Positions 9,176 to 15,818 of a stretch of DNA of 32,499 nt are shown here, one piece after another. Position 1 is the stretch's first letter, and each line of letters starts with the position of its first letter. This stretch comes from JBBTDV01 sp038042605. GTDB lineage: Bacteria > Bdellovibrionota > UBA1018. Below the pieces are notes generated by a model that saw only the letters and a list, made by a program, of their open reading frames with translations, ran no database searches and had not been told where the DNA came from. Location: positions 1 through 32,499 of the forward strand of contig CAYHPW010000029.1 in the NCBI GenBank assembly GCA_964358645.1, in the 5' to 3' direction. The translations under genes and the position numbers were made by a program.

Positions 9176-10356
9176 AGCGGCTTCATCCCCTCCAGCTTGC
9201 TTCTGATTTTTGCCCTAATGTCGGTGCCGCCGCCGGTTCCGGTAGAATCATAACTCTGACCAATCGCCGCGTGGCCTATCATATCCATAAAGTTCTGGGA
9301 AATTTGCGGAGGACCTGCCGCCACTGCCCCAGTGCCAAAAGAGTTGCCAAAGCTTGGGTCAGCGCCATCACGTTCGTCGTCTATGTTATTTGGCTCATTA
9401 TTTAAACCTTCTCCGTTAAGGCTCTGGATAAGGTTTATGTTGTCATTCGTAACACCTAGAACCAACACACGGCCGGCCACCTTTACAATCGCTATGCTTT
9501 TTTTAGGGCCCAGGTAATGCGTGGCCAGCACTTCAATCATCTTGGTGCGCTTCTTAATTAGCTTGCTCAGCCTGCCACGTAACTTGTCGGATGATCGCCT
9601 GAAATACCTTCTTACCACAAAAGCAATAGCCACAAAGGCAACCAGCACTGCAGCTAATCTAAGAATCATTTTTAATCCACGCTTTTCTGATTTTTTTTCA
9701 GCGCGACCGAGGCGTTCTTCGTTTTTAGATTTAGGCTGCTTGTCTAATTTGTTTTCAGGCTTTGCTAAAGTAGTCACAGGAGCGGCGGATTGTTCTTTTG
9801 GTGGCGAGGCTTTCTGGCTACCTTTCAGTACATGCTCCAAAAGTTCCTTTTCCTGCGCATTACTTCCGCCTGCACCACTGGGCGTGGAACGCATTGCCTG
9901 CGATGCGCTCATTACAACCTTGTCTGATGCATGATTGGACCGCGGTTGGAGCGATATCGTCACTATTTTTCCGCTCGCCCCGCCGGCACTGATACGAAAC
10001 TTATTTTTGTACTGATCAGACTTCCCATTCACCGTAAGTCGGCAGCGCACTATGTTTGGCGCATATTGATAGGCAAACACTTTTACAAGATTTTGCCCGT
10101 TCACGCTTAAGATTTTCGCAGGATAAACCGAAACATCTGATAAGCTGAGTTGAATTACGTCATTTAAAAATTCTGTTTTAATCTGGCCCTTGGATATTTT
10201 GCCGTCAAAAAGAAGATCTACTTGCGTACCGTTGTTTGAACCATTCGCGACCTGTACCTGCTTAAGGCCTACTGCCGCATGCGCGTCACCAGCGCCAGCA
10301 ATAACACCGGCCAATGACCAAGCAGCAGCAAAAATTATAAAACCGGACCGTCTCAT
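9172..10356 (-). CDS. fliO: FliO-like export assembly protein with AMIN-like periplasmic domain
   Basis: FliO helps assemble the FliPQR export pore in the inner membrane. This protein has 394 aa, far longer than the usual 100-200. Residues 1-28 form a signal peptide (to DAHA). Residues about 29-140 are a beta-rich domain resembling AMIN domains (VDLLFDGKIS, DVIQLSLSDVSVYPAK, RCRLTVNG), which bind peptidoglycan in other proteins. A Lys/Glu/Pro/Ser linker runs from about 145 to 228, followed by a single membrane helix (about 231-251) and a cytoplasmic FliO core (about 272-315: MIEVLATHYLGPKKSIAIVK, GRVLVLGV). A 75-residue disordered tail follows. Identification as FliO rests on the C-terminal core and the position between fliN and fliP. 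The AMIN call is by eye. It overlaps fliN by 4 nt and fliP by 4 nt. Confidence 0.85.
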   Translation of the reverse strand: MRRSGFIIFAAAWSLAGVIAGAGDAHAAVGLKQVQVANGSNNGTQVDLLFDGKISKGQIKTEFLNDVIQLSLSDVSVYPAKILSVNGQNLVKVFAYQYAPNIVRCRLTVNGKSDQYKNKFRISAGGASGKIVTISLQPRSNHASDKVVMSASQAMRSTPSGAGGSNAQEKELLEHVLKGSQKASPPKEQSAAPVTTLAKPENKLDKQPKSKNEERLGRAEKKSEKRGLKMILRLAAVLVAFVAIAFVVRRYFRRSSDKLRGRLSKLIKKRTKMIEVLATHYLGPKKSIAIVKVAGRVLVLGVTNDNINLIQSLNGEGLNNEPNNIDDERDGADPSFGNSFGTGAVAAGPPQISQNFMDMIGHAAIGQSYDSTGTGGGTDIRAKIRSKLEGMKPL

Positions 10357-10790
10357 TTAAGCTGCTCAATCCTTTCCACAGGTGAAATGATGTCCGTCAG
10401 GCGTATGCCAAATTTCTCGTTGACGACGACCACTTCCCCACGTGCGATAAGTTTGTCATTGATGAGCACCTCAAGCGGTTCACCAGCAAATTTTGAGAGC
10501 TCAATCACAGACCCCTGCGCAAGCTGCAGCACTTCGCGTATTGCCATCTTGGAACGGCCGAGTTCAACCGTGACTTTAAGCGGAATATCCAAAATAAAAT
10601 CAAGCGACTGTACCTGCGATCCTGAAGTTTTTGCCGCGGGAGTGTTGGCCGCACCTGCCGGGGCCTGTTCACCTGAAGCCGCGCCCCTGGGCACACCATC
10701 CGGCGCGGGCTGAGAACCCGCCACCGCAAGTGCCGCATCCATGTCTCCAACATTAATGTCCCCCAATGGGGATGCTGCTCGTTCTGTCAT
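10353..10790 (-). CDS. fliN: Flagellar motor switch protein FliN
   Basis: C-ring protein that, with FliM and FliG, forms the rotation switch and also binds the export ATPase complex. It has 145 aa: an Ala/Pro/Gly-rich N-terminal half (about 1-60), probably disordered, and a C-terminal SpoA/FliN domain (LDFILDIPLKVTVELGRSKM, REVLQLAQGSVIELSKFAGEPLEVLIND, LIARGEVVVVNEKFGIRLTDI, given in parts). The ATG at 10790 has AGGAG 7 nt upstream. It overlaps fliO by 4 nt; fliM lies 35 bp upstream. Confidence 0.95.
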   Translation of the reverse strand: MTERAASPLGDINVGDMDAALAVAGSQPAPDGVPRGAASGEQAPAGAANTPAAKTSGSQVQSLDFILDIPLKVTVELGRSKMAIREVLQLAQGSVIELSKFAGEPLEVLINDKLIARGEVVVVNEKFGIRLTDIISPVERIEQLK

Positions 10791-10825
10791 GTCAGTTCTC
10801 CTAAATACGTCATGTTTAACCCACG

Positions 10826-11884
10826 CTAACCGCTCTCCGCGACCCTGGTCACCTGGACCGCCCTATTGCCACGCGAAACACCAAAAAAACACTTAAGCTT
10901 CTGCACGCCTTCGATGAGGACGTTTAGCTCACCATCAGCATTCTGGGTCAGCGGGATGATATCGCCGACATTCAGATTGACCAGGTCACCCACCGTAATC
11001 CGCGCATAGCCAAGATTAACTTTTACATTAACTTCCGAGCCCAAGAGATGTTCCTCGAGTTTTGCAATCCATTCCTTGTCAATCCTGTCTGACTCAGTCT
11101 GGAAGGACGCGTTCAATTTGTTCTTGATCGGCTCGATCGTTGAATAAGGTATAACGAGTGCTACCGTTCCGCTGGCATTCTCAAGCTCAACCTCGAAGGT
11201 GGTTGAAATGATGACATCCGAAGGCGGCACGATACCAACGAACTGAGGGTTAACCTCATGCCTCACGAACGACAGCTCTGCCTTATGAACCGGAGCCCAA
11301 GCTTCTTCGAGATCCTTGATGGCTAGGTCCATGACCTTGTTCATTATGGAAAGTTCTATCCTGGTAAACTCCTTGCCCTCGATCTTGGTATAAGGCCTGT
11401 CAGTGCCGCCAAAGAAGCTGTCTACAAGCGCGTAAGCGAGCTTCGACTCAAAGACTAGAAGGGCCGGGCCATGGAGACTCTCGAACCGCACGATGCACAT
11501 GCAGCTAGGTATCGGGAGAGTGTTTATAAATTCACCGAACTTTAACAGGTCAGTCGATATTATACTGATGCTGGCGATCTTCCTAAGCGCGTTTGAAAGC
11601 GACATCCTGAACAACCTTATGAACCGCTCGTAGATTATATCGAGTGTCGGCATGCGGCCGCGTATCACGCGGTCCTGGTTGGTTAGGTCATACGGGATGA
11701 CTTCCTCTTCTTGGAAAATATTATCACCATCCCCGCCGAAAGATGGTGGGATACCGTCACCCTCGCCTCCGCCGCCACCGCTAGAAGGCGCTGGAGCGGA
11801 ATCATTTGCTGCCGCCCCGGCTGAACCGTCAGCAACAGCGCTCAATAATGCGTCTACTTCTGCTTGGGTTAGAACCTGATTCAT
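10826..11884 (-). CDS. fliM: Flagellar motor switch protein FliM
   Basis: C-ring protein that binds phosphorylated CheY and sets rotation direction. From ATG 11884 it has 352 aa. The N-terminus MNQVLTQAEVDALLSAV is the conserved CheY-binding peptide (LTQAEVDALL), then a Gly/Ser/Ala-rich linker (about 20-55), the middle CheC-like domain (DRVIRGRMPTLDIIYERFIR, LRKIASISIISTDLLKFGEF, in parts), and a C-terminal SpoA domain (LGSEVNVKVNLGYARITVGDLVNL area). The ATG at 11884 is preferred over an upstream in-frame start at 11917 because AGGA lies 6 nt upstream and the family begins there. Confidence 0.96.
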   Translation of the reverse strand: MNQVLTQAEVDALLSAVADGSAGAAANDSAPAPSSGGGGGEGDGIPPSFGGDGDNIFQEEEVIPYDLTNQDRVIRGRMPTLDIIYERFIRLFRMSLSNALRKIASISIISTDLLKFGEFINTLPIPSCMCIVRFESLHGPALLVFESKLAYALVDSFFGGTDRPYTKIEGKEFTRIELSIMNKVMDLAIKDLEEAWAPVHKAELSFVRHEVNPQFVGIVPPSDVIISTTFEVELENASGTVALVIPYSTIEPIKNKLNASFQTESDRIDKEWIAKLEEHLLGSEVNVKVNLGYARITVGDLVNLNVGDIIPLTQNADGELNVLIEGVQKLKCFFGVSRGNRAVQVTRVAESG

Positions 11885-11900
11885 CAGCCATCCTAGCTCA

Positions 11901-11916
11901 TGCCGGTTTTCCGGCA
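11901..11916 (-). other. RNA hairpin in the fliL-fliM spacer
   Basis: Perfect 6-bp inverted repeat TGCCGG / CCGGCA with a 4-base loop, located 17 bp before the fliM start. No T-run follows on either strand, so it is not a standard terminator. It may affect fliM translation or mRNA stability. Confidence 0.45.
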
Positions 11917-11948
11917 AATAACACGAGTTTCACGGGCCTCATGCCCGA

Positions 11949-12551
11949 TCAACTACTTAAAGCAAAATTCGTAAAAAATACCCCTCTCACCTTGCCGCTC
12001 ACAAGAAACGCGTTGATCGCGTTGCGTATCTCCTCCTTTAGGTACTCCCTCCCCTCGACCGTTGTGAGGTCACCTGGTCTCTTGCTGTTGAATAAGTCAA
12101 TCACGACATTCCTGACCTGCGGCATCTTTTGTGTAACTTCACCCTCGATGTCAGGTGTGGGAACCTCAAGCGAAATATTCACGCGGACATATTTCGGCGT
12201 CGCGCTACCTGGAGTGGAAAGATTAACGGTGAACTGCTCAAGCGTAATCATCTTGCCGAAGTCCGATGATTTCTTCTGCCCCTGTGGCGATTCACCATGG
12301 CCGCCTTTTTTATCGCTTTCTCCTTGACCGCCTTTGTGCTCAGAAGATGGCGCCTTAAGCGCGATGTCTTCAATAGATGCGTGCTGGGATTGTTTTTTCA
12401 TCGAAAAAACTAGAACACCGGCCATCGCGCCGGTGAGCACGATATTAAGCGCGGTGAGCACGACGAGCAACTTACCACCGCCACTTGCTGGAGCCGCAAG
12501 TTGTGGGCTTTCTGATTTTTCAGTTTTCTCCGGCGCTGTGCTTGCAGCCAT
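11949..12551 (-). CDS. fliL: Flagellar basal-body-associated protein FliL
   Basis: Single-pass inner-membrane protein that rings the stator units and supports torque. From ATG 12551 it has 200 aa: a charged N-terminus, one membrane helix (about 27-50, LLVVLTALNIVLTGAMAGVL), a charged linker rich in Gly/Lys/His, and a periplasmic FliL domain (LEQFTVNLSTPGSATPKYVR, RNVVIDLFNSKRPGDLTTVEG). GGGGAGG lies about 13 nt upstream of the ATG, longer than ideal but the only good site; the in-frame start at 12611 would lie upstream of the predicted sigma-54 promoter. First gene of the second flagellar transcription unit. Confidence 0.94.
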   Translation of the reverse strand: MAASTAPEKTEKSESPQLAAPASGGGKLLVVLTALNIVLTGAMAGVLVFSMKKQSQHASIEDIALKAPSSEHKGGQGESDKKGGHGESPQGQKKSSDFGKMITLEQFTVNLSTPGSATPKYVRVNISLEVPTPDIEGEVTQKMPQVRNVVIDLFNSKRPGDLTTVEGREYLKEEIRNAINAFLVSGKVRGVFFTNFALSS

Positions 12552-12585
12552 GAGTTTCTTGTGACCTCCCCTTACAGTTATATTT

Positions 12586-12601
12586 TGCAACGTAACTGCC
12601 C
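12586..12601 (-). promoter_or_regulatory. Sigma-54 promoter upstream of fliL
   Basis: Minus-strand sequence GGGCAGTTACGTTGCA: the -24 GG and -12 GC are separated by exactly 10 bp, with GGCA and TTGCA boxes matching the sigma-54 consensus TGGCACG-N4-TTGCW. The predicted transcript start near 12575 leaves a 5' leader of about 25 nt that contains the fliL ribosome site. It lies after flgE in the only long spacer of the cluster. Confidence 0.7.
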
Positions 12602-12633
12602 AAAGAGGCAAGACTCATAAAAAAGATTTCTTC

Positions 12634-12665
12634 AAAAAAACCTGTTTTTAGGCTGTTTTTGCCTA
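12634..12665 (-). terminator. Possible weak terminator after flgE
   Basis: On the minus strand a 5-bp stem (TAGGC/GCCTA, 7-nt loop) is followed by a second small stem (CCT/AGG) and then seven T residues (12634-12640). The stems are short, so termination would be partial. The placement after flgE and before the fliL promoter fits a transcript boundary. Confidence 0.35.
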
Positions 12666-12670
12666 GCATT

Positions 12671-12715
12671 CAGCGGCGCCGACCGCCGTTCGTCACCGAC
12701 TTGACAGCGCCGCTG
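12671..12715 (-). repeat. GC-rich inverted repeat after flgE
   Basis: Perfect 9-bp arms CAGCGGCGC (12671-12679) and GCGCCGCTG (12707-12715) separated by 27 bp. No T-run is directly adjacent; with the weaker stems nearer fliL it may form a compound transcription boundary or stabilise the 3' end of the flgE mRNA. Confidence 0.5.
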
Positions 12716-12735
12716 GCTAATAAGCTAAGTCACTT

Positions 12736-12760
12736 CATGAAGAATAATTATTTCTTCATG
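12736..12760 (-). repeat. Palindrome over the flgE stop codon
   Basis: A 25-bp near-palindrome, CATGAAG...CTTCATG with an AT-rich centre, spans the flgE stop codon (12748-12750). It would fold into a hairpin in the mRNA exactly where ribosomes finish flgE. Confidence 0.45.
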
Positions 12761-14028
12761 TTGATCACGTCCTGCATCATCTCATCCGCCGTGCTGATAA
12801 CCTTGCTGTTCGCTTGGAAGCTTCTCTGCGCGGTCATGAGATTGATGAACTCAGTAGCTATGTCGGTGGTAGAAGCTTCAATGGTCTTGGACGAGACTCT
12901 GCCTCTGCCGCCGGTGTTCGGAGCACCGATCGTAGGTTGCCCAGCTAATCTGCTTTCGCGATACCTGTTTTGCCCCTGTTTGAAGAGGCCTTCCGGGTTT
13001 TCAAACTTCGCGATCGCTATCTGGGACAAGTTGACGTTCTGGCCGTTCGTATACATAGCGGCAAGAATACCGTCGTCATTAAAGCTGAGCCCCGCTAGCG
13101 TCCCAGCCGTGTAACCATCTTGGAGCGTTTTGTATGTCTCCGAAGAAGTCCCGTACTGGGTGACTTGCAGTCCCGCCCCACCTGTAGACTTGTCCTCGCC
13201 AAAGTTGAACGTGATGTACTGGTCAGGCAGCGCGCCCTTGTTGAAGTTAAAGCCAGATTTGTCGATCACCTGCTTCTTGAGCTTTCCGTCGGTGTCGAAA
13301 TAGAGCCTGCCCTTTGCTTGTTCAATGAGCTGGTTTTTCTTTCCGCCAACGATATCATCACCCCTGGCCATCGCGCGCCAGGTCCATTCTCCGTCATCCG
13401 TCTTGTTGAAAAAAACGGTCACAACATGCGCGGTGCCGGCCGTATCATATACAGTCGCGCCAGTCGCGAAGTGAGAGGTAACTTCAGGCCTCTTCGGATT
13501 AAACTCGAGAGCCTTCTCTGCTCTTAAGTCAAGGTTCATGAAGAGATTGACCTCACTTGTTTTCTTCGCATCGACGACGGTGCGATCAACGGATATGTCC
13601 GCTAATTTGGACGTTATCCTTCCATTGTCATCAGCAGCGAAGCCTTGCACCCGATAGCCGTCAGCATTAATCAGCTTGCCGTCCTTATCGAAGTGGAAGG
13701 CACCGCTTCGCGAAAAGCTTTGGCCGTCCAACCCATTCACGACGAAAAAACCATCGCCGCTTAAAGCCAGGTCCGTTGCTGATTCAGTCTGGATGATCGA
13801 GCCCTGTGAAAAAATAGGGTTAATCGCCGCAAGCCTGACACCACGACCCGTCTGGTTGCCGCCCAAGACTCCCTTGAGTGACTTTGCAACCACGTCCTCA
13901 AACTCAGGACGACTTATTTTAAACCCTGCTGTATTTGCGTTAGCGATATTGTCGCCGTAAACGGCTAGGGCCTCGCCTTGCCCTTGCAAACCGGTAATAC
14001 CGGTATACATCGATGATAAGATACCCAT
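12748..14028 (-). CDS. flgE: Flagellar hook protein FlgE
   Basis: Structural subunit of the hook, exported through the flagellar type III system. 426 aa. The N-terminus MGILSSMYTGITGLQGQ with DNIANANTAGFK is the rod/hook family signature; SGDGFFVV follows in the D1 region, and the C-terminus has the matching helix TEFINLMTAQRSFQANSKVI. The ATG at 14028 is chosen because AAGGAGG lies 9 nt upstream; an in-frame ATG at 14052 precedes this ribosome site and would add 8 non-conserved residues. Last gene of the first flagellar block, followed by a structured spacer. Confidence 0.94.
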   Translation of the reverse strand: MGILSSMYTGITGLQGQGEALAVYGDNIANANTAGFKISRPEFEDVVAKSLKGVLGGNQTGRGVRLAAINPIFSQGSIIQTESATDLALSGDGFFVVNGLDGQSFSRSGAFHFDKDGKLINADGYRVQGFAADDNGRITSKLADISVDRTVVDAKKTSEVNLFMNLDLRAEKALEFNPKRPEVTSHFATGATVYDTAGTAHVVTVFFNKTDDGEWTWRAMARGDDIVGGKKNQLIEQAKGRLYFDTDGKLKKQVIDKSGFNFNKGALPDQYITFNFGEDKSTGGAGLQVTQYGTSSETYKTLQDGYTAGTLAGLSFNDDGILAAMYTNGQNVNLSQIAIAKFENPEGLFKQGQNRYRESRLAGQPTIGAPNTGGRGRVSSKTIEASTTDIATEFINLMTAQRSFQANSKVISTADEMMQDVINMKK

Positions 14029-14145
14029 AAAAAGACGCCTCCTTGCGTTCAATCAGGTTTATGTTTTTTATTATTCCGGCTCATCAATCAATCAGAGCCA
14101 GCCAGGCCTCCCTTACGGGTCCAGCCTAGTTCACCTACTCCTCCC

Positions 14146-14589
14146 TTACACGATTACTGCGCCGTCAATGTTAGTAAAAACATTGCCAAGCAGCGAGTTT
14201 CTATCCAACGCCGTAATGACGGTACGGTTCTTCACATTCACAATAAGTGCAGCATCGCCCGTCAACACCAGCGTATCATCCACTCCCTTAGCCTCAGCCT
14301 TATCAACAGCCTCGCTCACCCTCGCAACCGTAGCTTGATCGAGGTTTATTTTCCGATCTCGCATACGCTGCGAAGCATGCGCCGAGAACTTAAGCGGCTG
14401 CTTAACATGGCCTAAAGCATCATCCAAAGCGTTCAGGTTGCTGACGGCTTTGCCTTTATCCAAAGCCTTTTCAAAAACCTGGTCGAATTCGCCCTTTGTT
14501 GCTTTGCCGCCTCGCTCGACTCCTGGAGAACTTGACGGCTGTGCCGGAATGGACGTTACGTTCGGGTACATAAAAGGTCCCGTACTCAT
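14146..14589 (-). CDS. Flagellar operon protein of the flg_new (TIGR02530-like) type
   Basis: Conserved 147-aa protein of unknown mechanism that lies between flgD and flgE in many Firmicutes and deltaproteobacteria. Visible hallmarks are FSAHASQRMRDRKINLD near residue 68, VDKAEAKGVDDTLVL, the valine-rich VNVKNRTVITALDR, and the C-terminal NVFTNIDGAVIV. It overlaps the flgD stop by 4 nt (ATGA). The family is suspected to act in hook assembly; that role is inference from gene position. Confidence 0.88.
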   Translation of the reverse strand: MSTGPFMYPNVTSIPAQPSSSPGVERGGKATKGEFDQVFEKALDKGKAVSNLNALDDALGHVKQPLKFSAHASQRMRDRKINLDQATVARVSEAVDKAEAKGVDDTLVLTGDAALIVNVKNRTVITALDRNSLLGNVFTNIDGAVIV

Positions 14590-15740
14590 TTTTTCTCACC
14601 CCCTTTCACTGTATTGGTTTGTTTTACATCAGACACTTCTTCATCATCATGTAAACCATTTGGAAAACCTTTTTCCTGCTGATCAGCTTCATACTTGGCT
14701 ATCGCGGCAGCAGCTTCTGGCAGAAGTTTCGCCGGGTCAAGATTCGTTGAACCAACGCCTTTCTGGAAGGTAAAGTAATTCGGCGATGAACTGCCCTGAT
14801 CCACCGGTTTAAAAGCTGTCGGTTTAAAATCAGTCTGCGATGCACTATCGGCGTCTTGCGTAGCGGGCTTATCACTTGCTACGCCATTTTGCGCTACACC
14901 ACTTTGAACCTTGGCGGGTTGCGGGCCATCCGCATCCACGCGAATAATATTTCTAAGCAGGACTTTTTCCTGCCTGCGTGCGTCCCCGACCAGAAAAACT
15001 GGTTCGTTGCCTTCAAAGCTCACTCCAACAATCATGGCCTGTCCAAGCGAGTTAGTCTGCATCGACTTGCCATCGTTGCCCATGGCTTCAACCCTGAACA
15101 TATAATTGCCAGTCTTGGCTGGAAGCGTGTTTTTCTTAAGTCCATCCCAGTCGTAAACCAATTCACCAGCTTTTTTGGGGCCAAGGCCCTTTTCCACAAC
15201 CGTCTCGCCGGTCTCGCTTATGATGGCTATCTTCACGTCAGCTGCGTCTTTCGGTAAATTGAATGAGAGCGGGTCGGTGTTGTTCTCGGTATGCGGAAAT
15301 CGGTTACGATCCACCGTCACCACTTTGCCTATCATATTGGTCATGGCCAGCCGCTCTAGCGGGTTGTTTTGGCCGAGCATCTTCGCCATGTTCTGGTTCA
15401 TGTTTTGAAGCTGCTCAACCGAGGCAAATTGCGCCATCTGTGCTGCCATTTGATCCGCCTTGAACGGGCTCGTTGGGTCCTGGTGCTTCATCTGCGTGAT
15501 CATGATTTTCAGAAAGTCATCTTTTCCCAAAGTCTTTTTGATTTCCCTCGGCTTCTCGGTCTTTGCGCCATATTTTGATTGCATGTGCTGAAGAAGATCA
15601 CCGAACTTAGGCGCGGTAGAGGATTCAGTCGCATCCTTGGTGGCATTGAGCAAACCACCGGTACCGCCAGCGACATTGAGCTGATCACTCTGCACGGTCA
15701 TGTTATTAGCCGATGATGCCTTACCTATACCGTCCAACAT
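14586..15740 (-). CDS. flgD: Hook-capping protein FlgD, extended C-terminus
   Basis: Scaffold that caps the growing hook and is exported by the flagellar system. The N-terminal signature LGKDDFLKIMITQMKHQDP (about 71-89) and AQMAQFASVEQLQNMNQNM are diagnostic; the body to about residue 270 contains the FlgD tudor/Ig-like region (VVTVDRNRF, YDWDGLKKNTLPAKTGNYMF). The protein is 384 aa, compared with about 220-250 usually, because of a Gln/Ser/Asp/Thr-rich tail (about 275-384), probably disordered. It overlaps the next gene by 4 nt. A strong hairpin precedes it. Confidence 0.93.
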   Translation of the reverse strand: MLDGIGKASSANNMTVQSDQLNVAGGTGGLLNATKDATESSTAPKFGDLLQHMQSKYGAKTEKPREIKKTLGKDDFLKIMITQMKHQDPTSPFKADQMAAQMAQFASVEQLQNMNQNMAKMLGQNNPLERLAMTNMIGKVVTVDRNRFPHTENNTDPLSFNLPKDAADVKIAIISETGETVVEKGLGPKKAGELVYDWDGLKKNTLPAKTGNYMFRVEAMGNDGKSMQTNSLGQAMIVGVSFEGNEPVFLVGDARRQEKVLLRNIIRVDADGPQPAKVQSGVAQNGVASDKPATQDADSASQTDFKPTAFKPVDQGSSSPNYFTFQKGVGSTNLDPAKLLPEAAAAIAKYEADQQEKGFPNGLHDDEEVSDVKQTNTVKGGEKK

Positions 15741-15764
15741 CCTTCATTTTCTTTCCGCTTCTGA

Positions 15765-15793
15765 AGAGGTGGTGGGAATCTCCCACCACCTCT
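15765..15793 (-). other. Perfect 13-bp RNA hairpin between fliK and flgD
   Basis: Arms AGAGGTGGTGGGA (15765-15777) and TCCCACCACCTCT (15781-15793) are fully complementary with a 3-base loop. No T-run follows on either strand, so a simple Rho-independent terminator is unlikely. It lies in the 78-bp fliK-flgD spacer inside the operon and could block 3'-5' decay or set the expression ratio of the flanking genes. Confidence 0.75.
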
Positions 15794-15818
15794 CCGTCAG
15801 CTCACTTTGCTTACGCCA

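Noticed and set aside
14076..14103. Hairpin (7-bp stem, 12-base loop) upstream of flgE as a terminator
   Set aside because: No T-run follows on the minus strand, and flg_new and flgE look cotranscribed.
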